Assembly (NCBI GenBank): GCA_022315425.1
Contig: JAIUPT010000033.1
Span: forward strand, 930,001 to 994,000
Direction: 5' to 3'
From: Pseudevernia furfuracea
Taxonomy: Eukaryota; Ascomycota; Lecanoromycetes; Lecanorales; Parmeliaceae
DNA: 64,000 nucleotides
A program made the translations under genes and the position numbers. Below are positions 10,734 to 21,800 of the stretch, one piece after another. Below the pieces are notes generated by a model. The model worked only from the letters and a program-made list of their open reading frames with translations, was not told the DNA's origin and made no database searches. Positions within the stretch are counted from its first letter, which is position 1, and every line of letters starts with the position of its first letter.

Positions 10734-13700
10734 TCATTTCCTAGCTGAAGTACACCAGTTGAGCCAGTCCGTGAAGAAAGAGGTCTTCACCTTACAGCTG
10801 GAGTCGAACAGAGCACTCTCTTGCGTTGCTGCATAGATCTTCACAACCCTCCGCAGACATTCTCTGTCATGAGCGACTAGTACTCTCACAAGAAGCAAGC
10901 TTGCTTGACTGCACGCACTAGCATGAGCGTTTGAGCCCTCCTTCATAGCTTCAATGTGAACAGCTTCAAGCAGACTAAACATAAGCTCCGCATCTTCGAA
11001 TTTCGGTACCCCATCCCCTCTGCAAAGCCGAGCGTATTCCCTCATTACATCACACGCCTTCCGCGATACCAACGGACTTGTTGTCGTCCGGACCAACGTG
11101 AGGATCGGTAGGCAAAGACTCAGCCCTAGGCCATTGCCGTGCTCCTGCTTGACGTAGATCTCCAGGAGGTCCAGCACTCGGCATTTGAAATTGACAATGT
11201 TCTCTTTGGCGTCTCTCTTCTCGGCCTTCTTGCTCGTGACTTTCTTTTGCTCTCGAAAGATATTCTCCAGAGACCCATTCAGCTCGAACATTTGCTCGTC
11301 TGTCATGTCTTCATCCGAGGAGGAATCGTCTGGTGCGTCTAGATCTTCGTTGCCAGGCCGAGTGCCCACAATCTGTGCAAGTTTTGCATTGAGTGCCGCG
11401 AGTTCATCACCATCTTCATCCGAGTCAGCTGCATCTGTGTTGCTGGACTCTCCATCAGACTGTTCGTCAGCGGAAGGGCTTGTGGACCCGGCTTCAGCCA
11501 CATCGACGTCCTCGACGTCAGATGCCAAGCTTGCTTCCCCAGCGTCATCTTCTTGGTCGAACATTTGTGACTGGCCTGATAAATTCTCCTTCGTTTCCAA
11601 AACCTGAGACAGTCAGTGCTACTATCATGAAGGGGGACAAAGATTCATACCTTGATCAAGGATTGCAAAGCAGTGTCATCAAGGTCGGATGCGCAAGCTG
11701 TGAAGACCTCCTGCGCCAGGCGCCGGAATAGTTGTGAGGGCTTTGCTATGAAGCTTAAAAGTATCTCAATCAAGGTGGCAGAATCCTGGGGACGCCTATT
11801 CTTGCGAAGTAGAGGTTTGAAGCTATGATTGAGCTCGACCAGTATACCAACTGCATCGGCCTCCTCATTGTGCACCTGTAGGATGGTCAAGGAGTATAGG
11901 AGCTCAAGAGCACGAAAGAATTGTGCTTCTTCTTCTGGGTTACGAGAAATTAGGGAGTGCACCTTCTCCAATGTCTGCCATGCATTCTCCAGTACGCTGC
12001 GCACATTTTCATCGGTGTTCAAGATGGTATTAGGATGGTCCGGATTTTTTTCTCGACCAAGGATATTGCATACAAGCTCGTATGCAAAATAAGACCGCTC
12101 TCCGATCGGCTTAGCCACCAGGCTGGATAAACATGATGAAATACGCGTTCTGAGCATCTCTCGTGATGTCTGGGAAATCTTCGGACTGGGACTGACGCCT
12201 CGGTCGCCCGGAGCATTGTCCACATCGAAGTAAGCGCATTTTGCTAGGAGAGCCAAGATCCTGCGGATACTGACTAGACGTTCACTTTTCGCGAGGACTT
12301 CCTCCGTAGGATGGTGTTGTATCGACCGAACAGCCGAGACGAGCTGGTCAGCTGCAGACTGTCGTCTTGAGGCCGCAATCTTCTCATCTTCTACCCCGGG
12401 TCGCAGAATCAAGCATTCGTATACCTCGACGACTTGCTCAAAAGCCGGGTCATTTACTAGAGAAGTCAGGGTTTCCACTGTTTTAGTCTTTGTAATCTTA
12501 TCGAAATTGACGTCTCCGTTTACAGGATCCAAAAGAACTTTCAGTATTGGTGCTCTGGTATTTGGATTTGAGCGAGCTCTGGCAAGCATTGTCTTAATGG
12601 ATTTCTCGGCCGCGCGGTGGAGGTAACGCTCTGGGGAGGCAAGCTGGTTGGTGAGGCACCGCATCAGGTTCTTTGTAAAGACTTTAGGGAGTAGTTGCAC
12701 TGGTACGGTGGGAATTATTCGCTGAAATAGCAAGAATCCCGAGTATTTTCGTTCTTCTGAAGATGAGGCCGCAAACAACGTATCTAGCTTCCTTAGCATG
12801 AGCTCTTCTTGGACACGGCAGTACCTACTGTCGATACACTCTTCCCAAAACTCAGCAAATTCGATGCGTTTCGCAGGCTTTGTGTTCTTCTGCAGACCTT
12901 GTGTTCGAATATCCAGCAACTCTGCTAGTATCGCGTCCCACGCAAATTGCAGCTTGGTACTCCAAGCACCCTTCGTAGTGATCTCTGATTCATTGCCACT
13001 CTGTAACGAATCGGCTGTAGGGGCTTCCATCAGTATCTTGGCTAATTTGGATTTCTCTTTTCGGTTCAATGGGTCCTGGTGATGCCACACGCCCTGAGGG
13101 AAGTCAATTGAAGGGATTTCCGTCTGAATCCTGATCCATATTGCTAGTCCTTGGGATGTCTTGGAGATTCCATTGGCTTGTAACTTATCAATGATTAATT
13201 GAGCGTACTTCGGGTCTTTTCCCTTCAAGATTGGAACAGAATTGAACAAAATGAAGCCGCATTCTTCCCTTAGCCAGGGTTTCTTCTTTGCCAAGTCATA
13301 GACAATGTCTAGAATACTGGACCAGGGTTCTACCCCAGTGCTCCGCTGGAACAAGATTCCTGACTTGATGATAGATTCTGCGCCAAAGAGTCGTCCAAAT
13401 TGGTGATCTCGCTCTTCCTGTACATATCACGTTCAACAACAATAATGGACTCATCTCAGAACCACATACCTGGCCAGATACATTGCCGGATACTTGACTC
13501 TGCTTCTTCAGCGTCTCGGTCAACTCTAGGACGTTCTGAAACCCAGGCGTGCCCCTTGCACTTGGGCCTAAAAGTTCGGTTAAGAGCTCAGTAAGGACAA
13601 CCGAGAAGCCTAATCGAGCGGCTTTCCGTCCGCTACACAATCCCCTGAGGAGCCTCCTCACAATCTCATTAAGCTGCTCCCCCGTAGATACTCCGTCAGC

Positions 13701-13829
13701 TACAAAATTCGTGAGCAGCGCTTGGGCCGCTTTCAGTCGAATATTTTCATCGACATTAGCTAGATCCTCATAGATCTCCACCAGCTGTACATCGATAGCA
13801 GGCTGCTCCCTGCGTCTCTTCTTCGACAT
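10734..13829 (-). CDS. POL5: Pol5/Mybbp1a-family nucleolar protein
   Basis: Three exons right to left: 13829-13470, 13417-11651, 11603-10734, with introns 13469-13418 and 11650-11604; 998 residues. Despite the old name DNA polymerase V, this family acts in the nucleolus in rRNA synthesis and ribosome assembly. Evidence: the N-terminal helical-repeat start (RREQPAIDVQLVEIYEDLANVDENIRLKAA, written here only in part: IRLKAAQALL, LRGLCSGRKAARLGFS), the FGRLFGAESIIKSGIL block across the first splice junction, and a strongly acidic Asp/Glu/Ser segment at the start of exon 3 (about residues 725-810) typical of the family. All junctions keep frame in phase 0. Length fits fungal Pol5. Confidence 0.92.
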
Positions 13830-15572
13830 AATGATGTAAGCTGATGCTGCAGATTTCGAAATTCAGGTCGCAAAAAAATGTAGAAATTTTAATTGGTTGT
13901 AATTTTTCTCACTAAGCGTCTCAGAAATTACCTACCTTACCTCGGTACTCGTACTCCGTTTTTTCTTAAATTCGCTAAGCCCCTTCGAGTTAGCGACCTT
14001 CGGTAAGCCCCTTCAAATTTCTTAGCTCACTGAGACGCTGACTTCGTAGCATATGTGTGTATTTAGGGCTGATGTATTAAAGGTCTAAGGATAGGTACGT
14101 TCGTATCATTCATATTCTTCTTCTATCTATCCAGGCGTGCCTATGGTGTCTAAGAGACGTGGGTTATATCCTGGCAAACAGATCGCATCTTCGACTCTTC
14201 CGGTTTCAAATATATCTGATTAGAACAGAGTGTCAGTGTGTATGAGTTAACAGTTCCAATTCTGCCCTTCTTGGGTGCCAAGCGAAAGAAGAGTGGATCC
14301 AGCCATTGTGCTAGCCATGTACATGTTGGTGGGTTGATCATACAGTCTGGGTCTCAGAACCCTGGTGACCGAGACGAGTTCTGGATAGAGTACACTTATC
14401 TGAAGGCTTTCGAGTACACGTTAGCAGAAAATGCATGTAGATGGTTCAAGTACGTCGTCAATAACGCGCCCTAGGTCTTCTGGACTTAATGGCATGTATT
14501 TTGGTTCAGGCTCGGTGAGATACTTTGCGAAGTCGAGTGTTCTGCATCTTCAGAATCTATTACTCTATATCCTTGAATGATTTGGAATTTCAAAGCACTA
14601 AGGCTACAAGCTCGAGGGTTGCTGGATTGCTGCAGTTATTAGATAAAGAAAAATGAACACTGATTGAATTTCATGGGGAATAAAAAAGAGAGAAGTAGAA
14701 AAAAAAGGTGAACAGAGTGGGACTCGCCACTTTCGTGACTGGGCGGGCTTGGCACGCCTGGGCACCCAAACCGGAATCAGATCTTAGTGAATATTGAAAT
14801 GTGCCCGGAAAAGGGCTTGGAACAGGTCAGAGACTCCCTCAGATCCTGTCTTGACCCAAGTTTGAAAGATTCGTACCTGTTTCCACTGCTACTTTCTTCT
14901 GATACCTTGCCTACTAGTGATTACTGTGCCTGCCAAACTGTAAACAGGCAATATTCGTGGCTCTTAGCTCCACCATACTGATATTGATGTACCCTGTAGC
15001 CATCCAAATGATTCGAGATGGTCATCCATGCGCTGATGCCTTGGTCGAACAGTGTCAAAGCGAAACTGCGACTTTGTCAGAGGTACGAGGCACTGTGCCC
15101 AGTGACCACAATGAAACCTGCCCAAGACAGGAACTTTTCCAAGGTTGCATCGTCTGTATTCTTATCTCCATAAAATTGCACATCCTATGCCGTTCGATTA
15201 GAACATCGCGGCAGCTGACAGCGGTGTCTTGCATATATACTTGGAAAATGCCGCCTGCAGCTCTGTTTCAGCCGTTTGCAAGCCGTGTTTTGCCTTTCCT
15301 ATTTGACTCGGAAACACGGAGAATAGATGAGTCAAAAGTCCAACTCAGGAACCCTCCATTGATGCCCAATCATTTCAGAATCTTCGGAAGACGAGGGATG
15401 GGAATTGGGTGATCAGTTGAAAACCAAGGTCCAGCGGCCAGGAGCCTCCAAGCTTTACGTCTCATGCTCGTTTTGCTCCGCGTTCAGACAGTTCTTCGCT
15501 GACTATATAAAATGCATGTATTGCCAGATATTCTTGAAGCATTTTCTGTGCAACTCCAAATTTTTACTGAGG
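13830..15572. other. Intergenic region
   Basis: Promoter side of POL5 and an otherwise empty 1.7 kb. A 7-bp inverted repeat lies near 13984. ORFs at 14957-15412 and in the first part of 15405-15851 show no recognisable protein before the BTB relic begins. Confidence 0.5.
13972..14014. repeat. Small hairpin and direct repeat upstream of POL5
   Basis: TCGCTAA (13972-13978) and TTAGCGA (13990-13996) form a perfect 7-bp stem with an 11-nt loop. TAAGCCCCTTC occurs at 13976-13986 and again at 14004-14014. It lies about 150 bp upstream of the POL5 start codon. Confidence 0.6.
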
Positions 15573-16174
15573 CTGGAAAACCCTACCTCCGTCCTCGTGA
15601 CTGTGGGCAACGCAGCAGCTGCCGCCATCTGGAGCATCTCCAAGGACCTGCTCACGCACCATTCGCCCTCCTTCAACACCATCATCATCAAGGACAGCAA
15701 AGTCGCCCTTGTAGGCGATCCGGATACCTTCGGGCTTCTCGTTCAGTGCCTGTTTGCGGGCGGAGTCGAGACCACGGCCACAGACTCCGAGCCGTATGTT
15801 CAAGCCCGGATCCTGGGGGACAAGCTTAGATGCCTCACCTTTCGGGATTAGCAATGCTTCAGATACTCCATTGCCATGAGCGAGGCGAGTATCCCGAACA
15901 GCCAATAAAGCTCACAAAGCTTGCGGCTCGCCTACGGTCAGACGCAACCGGGATCGAAGCTTTGTCACTACACTAAATCAATTCATATTCAACTGTTACA
16001 AGGGAGCTGTAAGAGGCCCCAGATCTCGAGAAGGAAACGACAGGTGCATTGATGAGATGTGGTGATCAGGGTACCGAGAATCCTTATATAGTGGGCGAAA
16101 AGTACTGGGAAGTCTTGAAGCACTCAGACTTTTGCATTCCCGTTGAGGATCATCAAACCAGAGAGCCAAGATGA
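15573..16174 (+). pseudogene. Decayed BTB/POZ paralogue
   Basis: Reading 15573-15851 gives a BTB-like segment aligned with the intact protein at 9955-10716: SVLVTVG, IWSISKDLLTHHSPSF, DTFGLLVQCLFAG and YVQARILGDKL. The frame stops at 15849. One base later the alignment resumes as LAMLQILHCHERG (compare LAMLELIECHG). A second frame change near 15920 restores LRLAYGQTQPGSKL (compare VRVAYEHSAPGSKL). The far end, to the stop at 16172-16174, gives GEKYWEVLK (compare RKRYMEVLT). The order of blocks matches the intact gene end to end, so this is a relic rather than a chance hit. At least two frameshifts disable it. No first exon was found. Confidence 0.8.
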
Positions 16175-18128
16175 TCTTGTATGTACATATGTAGTGCTGT
16201 TTCCATAACTGATATTTGCTTTGATTAGAGAATGAAACAATCTTACGCCTGGGAAACATAATGACGCGCAGGATAATTAAATTTGTGGCCCACGTGGCCG
16301 CCTTTATCTAACTCAGCCAGCGCATTGAAATGCACTTTTCGTTATTTCATCGTTTAGCTTCCTTACCAATAAATTAAATAAGCGAGCTTCACCGACGTTC
16401 TGCCAACTGCCAACTGCCAAATCATGATTCCCTGATTTCATGGGTAGGACGTAGACTCGTAAGGGTGGAGCGCTAAGATATCTTGGCCCAGCGAGCCTAG
16501 CACCCTAGCTTACTTATGCACGTGATATCGGGCTTCGGGTTTTCTTTAGCGCGTTTTGTGTGTTTACAAATCGGTCGCGACGGCAATGCAAAATGTTAAT
16601 TGGCGTCACAGACTCACAGCGTGAGAAGGCCGCAGATGTTGCCGAAACTTTGTCGAAATGATGCTTCTAAGGTCTATACTTTGAGTTGGCCGTCTTTGAT
16701 CAAGGAATTGAATTCTGACAGACAATAATGATGGTCATGTTTCAAGTTGTTCTTGGGATCGGCGTGACCGGAGTTGCAACTTGCATAGGATTTTAGGAAG
16801 CGCTGGCTGATGAACGAATCAAAATTGTGGATCAGAGCGGCGCGTATGGTCTCCCAGCAACAAGAATGTGGAGCCCATAAGACTATGAAGTAATTGGCCC
16901 GAGTGGGCGATATGGCTTCGACCTTTTCCAATTCCAGATTGACGGGACGATTGCGTGACAATGACGAGACCGAGAGATAAGCTCTGTCCTTGGCGGGCGT
17001 GGTTCAGCCTTGTCTCAATAGACAAAAAGCATGAGTATGACAAATGTCTTCCTGTCACACAGTCTTCTCTCTCGATTCTCTTGATGCATTTCACCGGTAT
17101 CCTCTTTACTCCAAGCCTCAAGGCTCCTCGAAACCTTCCATCTCTCTGTGCCTCTCAGCCAACATGCTTCGCGGGAGGCCTAAAAGGTTCATTCAGTAAG
17201 CGATGGTAGGCCCTATCAGCTATACCTAGACTATAAAAGCGAATTGGGCATGTTTCCAGACGGCTTGCTAGGATCCTGGCTTTGCTACAAGCTCAGCCAA
17301 CCCGGCCGGTTGGCCTATGAATACACAGTATTATCCTGAAAAGGATAAGCTGGAAGGTCTGATCGAGATCTTTTAGAGGACTTTGGACCCACCAGCGAGT
17401 GGCTGTTTTTTCCACTTTTTCCTACATGCAGCGCGTCCACAATGCCACATGTACAGCGCTTTGTAGCTCATTTCCAATTCCAGCGCTTCGCAAATAGATG
17501 TAGAGTATCCAGACTTTCAATTGGCCACGAGCTGATCGAAAATCTCAAAAATGAAATGGTGATCCCTCGTGTAGCACCAGGATTTGGTCCCGAAGGCGGA
17601 GAACCCCTCCTTCGAAGAAGAAGCAGCCAACACTAGTTAGCTCTGCAACCGCCCGAAGCATCCCAGCGTTGTCAGGTAAACCACCCACCAGCTTCTCAGC
17701 CCGCTTCCTTTTCACCAAGGAGTGAAGACTCTTTCTCTACCTTCTCCTTCTTCTCACTTCACTCGACAACATCTTCACCTCTGACCGGGGCCGTTCCTCC
17801 CTCGAGTCTCATCCGGTGGAGGTCACTTCGTTCCTTGGGAGGTCATACTCAACGAACAAGGACTTGGAGGAGCAGCTGCCCACAGTTCGGATCGAGTAAC
17901 ACCATTGCATTTTGTATTCATCTTACCATCATGCCTTAGGTACAGCAGCTTAACCCACAGATTGATTCTTCATTGGGAATCTCTATCTTCAAGAACGCCC
18001 AGCATTCTCCGTCTCCGACCCACCACGACCTCAGCCACTCACCTTGGAGGACCTCGACACCTTGACTCCAACAGCCATCGCTTACCCAACCTCAATTGAA
18101 GTCACGGCGAACACATACAATCGAGAAA
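16175..18128. other. Long intergenic region upstream of cdc25
   Basis: Nearly 2 kb with no supported gene. It includes a short CCAACTG repeat near 16403, a TATA-like CTATAAAAG at about 17230 and pyrimidine-rich sequence from 17690 onward, consistent with a promoter and long leader for the gene at 18129. Confidence 0.5.
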
Positions 18129-19993
18129 ATGGAACGCTCCTCTCCATTGGCTGCCATGCAGCCACCTTCCCTCCCGTTCGGAAACTGGGGTTGTCGAGGA
18201 GGAGCAGAATCTTCTTACTCCCAGTATGGAGGTCAATGTGGAGGTCACTTGAACTTTGGGCCATCAAGCTTCAACTTCAAGGACCTTAGCATGGCAAAGG
18301 CATCTACAGACTACTTCAATCTTAAGCCTGTGCGAGGATCGTCTCCAACAGCAAGTCTTGCCGCCGACTTGTCTCAAAACTTTCACATCGACCAAAGGTA
18401 CTACCACTCTCTACATTACGGCTGTTTGGTACAACGCTGACAACTCTAGTCCGCAATTGCCAACTCCACGTCGATCACTGTTCTCCTCGAATCTATTTGG
18501 GACACTCAATGGCCGAGGTAAGGTGTGCATGCTGGACTGGCAAGACTTCAGCTAACACAGCTCAGAACGCGCGAGCACGCCGCCGCTCCCTTCCTCTTCG
18601 CCCGGCCCGATGGAGATATCACCGTTGCCCCATAAGGTCCCCTTCGTTGTCGCACCCTATGTCGAACCTACACCGCTGACATCCCCAATGGAGGAGGTTA
18701 CACCGTCCATGATTGAAGATGTTATGCAAGACTCTCCGACGGAGCCACCGAAACAGCCAGCACCTACAGAGTGAGCAGTCCCCGAGTTTCTAACGAGCTG
18801 TACAGATCTAACTTTTATGTCAGGCGTAGAAGATCCTCCTTGATGAGACCTTCGTTGTCCCGCACCAAAGGCTTGACGACGACGTCAGTTTCCTTGAAGT
18901 CTGCTCGAACCGAATGCCCGCCATTCAAATTTGGCAACGGCCCCTCGGCGCCTTCCCTCTCTTTGATGTCCACTGAGGAGTGTTTTGCATTTTCTCCTCA
19001 AAGAGATGCCCGACCCCATTCCGCACATTCGCCAGCACCCTTGCCGATGGGCCCTCCGAGATTCAAACAACCTTCGTCTGGTCTAGGTGGGCACCTACGA
19101 AGCATTGGATCACCCATCGTTAGTCAAGTCCGCAAACCGTCGAACCCTCTGCAACGTCCTCGGAAACAATTTCGTCGCTCTCTCAGCATGTTCGAACATC
19201 CAGGAGATGTGATGAAGCAGGAGAAGGCTGCTTTCTCAGCGGCAGGTCTGAATTCTATAATGGACATCGATGATCCCCCGAGGTTACGACTGCCGCATTT
19301 CAACTCGGATGAAGAGAGCTTACCTCGCATCACCAAGGACACCATGGTCGACGTCCTCGATGGCAAATATGGCCAATGTTATGACCGGTCTCTCATTATC
19401 GATTGTCGATTCGAGTACGAGTATGAAGGAGGCCACATCGAGGGCGCCATTAATGTCAATGACAAAGAGCGATTAGCGACGCAGCTTTTTGAATCACCAC
19501 CACCGGAAAACACACTACTGATATTGCATTGCGAGTACTCAGCACATCGCGCTCCTATCATGTGCGTACGTCAAGTTGGTGAAATCAAACAATGCTAACC
19601 TAACTTAGGGCAAAATTCCTACGTCACAAGGACCGGGCTTGCAATGCTCACCAATACCCAAAACTTACCTATCCAGAGGTGTACATCCTAGACGGGGGCT
19701 ACAGCTCCTTTTTCACGGACCACAAACTCCGATGCTATCCCCAAAACTATGTCGAGATGGGTGCGCAGGAACACGCTAACGCCTGTGAACGTGGCCTTGG
19801 ACGCATCAAGCAACAACGTGCGAAGCTGAGCAGAGCACAAACCTTTGCATTTGGTCAGCATGGCCAGCAGGTAGACGACAGTCCTACCGCTTCCAGCCGG
19901 CAATCTAGCTCTCTCATGACAGGAATGGATATGGCAGTAGATGCTGAGACGATTTCGCGGCGAATGCAATCAAGACGCTTGGTGTCTTTTTGA
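18129..19993 (+). CDS. cdc25: M-phase inducer phosphatase Cdc25
   Basis: Dual-specificity phosphatase that activates Cdk1 at mitotic entry (NimT in Aspergillus). Five exons: 18129-18397, 18450-18517, 18566-18770, 18824-19561, 19609-19993; 554 residues. All four introns are 47-53 nt, and every junction keeps frame. The N-terminal half is regulatory and Ser/Pro-rich (MEISPLPHK, RKQFRRSLSMFEHPGDVM). The rhodanese-type catalytic domain starts near residue 345 (LPRITKDTMVDVL) and holds the signature HCEYSAHRAP with Cys417 and Arg423, split from MAKFLRHKDR by intron 4. The C-terminal YVEMGAQEHANAC block is also present. The enzyme looks intact. Confidence 0.96.
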
Positions 19994-21084
19994 TGTTCGC
20001 ATCGCCACAACCGTCTCAGCATCACCATTACTGCTATTTCATCCCTGGAACCCTCTCTTCGCTATCGGATCTCTGTTCTTGATGCATCCATCGGCGTTTG
20101 GCAGACTTTGAAGTGTGGGCCGGTGAACCCATCTTTGGTAAACGGAGCGCCTTACGTCTATTGGTCGTCGACTTGTGTTGCGGCGGTATTTGCATGCCAT
20201 CTTGCCACGGTGGCTCCACCTAACCGAATCTTTTCTACCGCCTTATCAACATCATCCTGGGCCTGATACACATCCTCTTCCCTCCTCGTAGAGTTCAACT
20301 GCGGATTGTTACCCGGTCTCCAACACCCCGTCTACAATCTCTGTGATATCGAAACCGCTCTTACTGCACTCATTGTCCGCTACTGCGAATGCACAGAAAC
20401 CCTATGACTTTCATCGAACCGGTTTTGAATTCTGGAGCCCCGTGCTCTAGACATCCGAAGTCAGCCCCTTCTACGAACACACCGGGATTAGTTCTTGATT
20501 GTGGCCTGTCGAAGGACGATATTCTACTTCTTTCTCCTGTGCTCCGACTCCGCCATGGTGGCACCCTAGTCCTCAATTAAGAAAGTCAATACTGAACATC
20601 AAGGCTTCCTTTTCCGCTAAAAACAAGAAGCTTTAGGGGCTCTCTTCACTCTCGAAGAAAAGTCCACAGCTTGGCGAGGACAGCGAGAGCATATGTTGCT
20701 GAGCCCTCCTTGATTTCAGCATGCAAAATAAATGCACTTGTCTTTCCACCTTGTTCAAATACCCCTGACCACCAATGAAACAAAATACCATTACCTTTGA
20801 CACACCTTAATGTAAGCCTTGTGAATGACTCAAAATTGTAATTGCTCGCACTATTATTGTGTAGAATGGTAGAATGGTAAGGTTAGAATGACTACCTTTA
20901 TACCTCAGCTTCAAATTCTCGAAGTGGTTAATGCGCTAGGGCACGGGAGCTGAAAGTCGCACAGTCAATTAATGAATTTCCATTTGATTCATGGCATCAC
21001 ATCCCCTTCAACGACCTTGACAGCGTGCGGTCTTGAAGGTCTTGATCCAACAGCCCAGTCAATAATGGGAGAACAGCAGATTCA
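19994..21084. other. Intergenic region cdc25-SLD5
   Basis: 3' UTR of cdc25 and the SLD5 promoter. A 63-codon ORF at 20389-20580 has no recognisable homology. Nothing else seen. Confidence 0.5.
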
Positions 21085-21800
21085 ATGGATATTGACGACA
21101 TCTTGGCGGAGGTAGACAGCCATGCAGCTCCCCGCGAGACTCGAGATCTACAAGACCTCACCCGGGCGTGGGTTACGGAGCGAAGTGCCCCAGAAATACT
21201 ACCATGGCCGGATGCCTTGATGGAACGTATTCTGGACAGGATACGTAGGCAGGCATGTCGCCCTCTCCCTGGCTCCAAGCGCATTGGCTGACATGGGACT
21301 CTGTCTATAAGATTGAGCTCGTGGAAGAGCAAACCGGAAACACGGACCCCAAAGCCAACTTCCGCCTCATAGTCATCCAAACCGAACTCGAGCGCTTCAA
21401 ATTCCTCGTCCGCTCGTTCCTCCGCGCTCGCATTGCCAAAATCGACGCTCATGACCTCCACCACTTCACCGACCACGCCGCCAAAGCCCGCCTCTCCCCC
21501 AGCGAGCTTCAGTATGCTAAAGCTCATATATTCTTACTGCACGCCCACTACCGTTCGTCTTTCCTCTCGCAGTTCCCTACGTCCCTGCAGAGGATGGATG
21601 ATACGGCTGGGGGAATCAGTATGGTGGAGGGACCTGATGTGGACAAGGCTGTGTTTGTGAGGGCGCTGAAGGATGTGGAAGAGCCGGTGTATGTGGAGGG
21701 GACGGATACGGCATTTGAGATGCGGAGGGGGGATGTGGTGGTTGTGAGGTGGAGTGCTGTTAAGGAGCTTGTGATGGCAGGGGATGCGGAATTGTTATGA
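21085..21800 (+). CDS. SLD5: GINS complex subunit Sld5
   Basis: Component of the CMG replicative helicase. Exons 21085-21252 and 21312-21800; 218 residues, the usual length. The A-domain has LMERILDRIRRQIELVEEQ, TELERFKFLVRSFLRARIAKID and LSPSELQYAKAHIFLLHAHYRSSFL; the C-terminal B-domain follows (VFVRALKDVEEPVYVEGT, FEMRRGDVVVVRW). Frame and family conservation require joining IRRQ to IELVEE, so the donor must be GCATGT at 21253 rather than a GT site. The nearest GT upstream (GTAGGC) would bring in a stop immediately after the junction. This is a probable GC-AG intron of 59 nt ending TATAAG. Confidence 0.94.

Noticed and set aside
14957..15412. 151-codon ORF upstream of the BTB relic
   Set aside because: Checked as a possible first exon of the relic; it has no similarity to the intact BTB gene's first exon.
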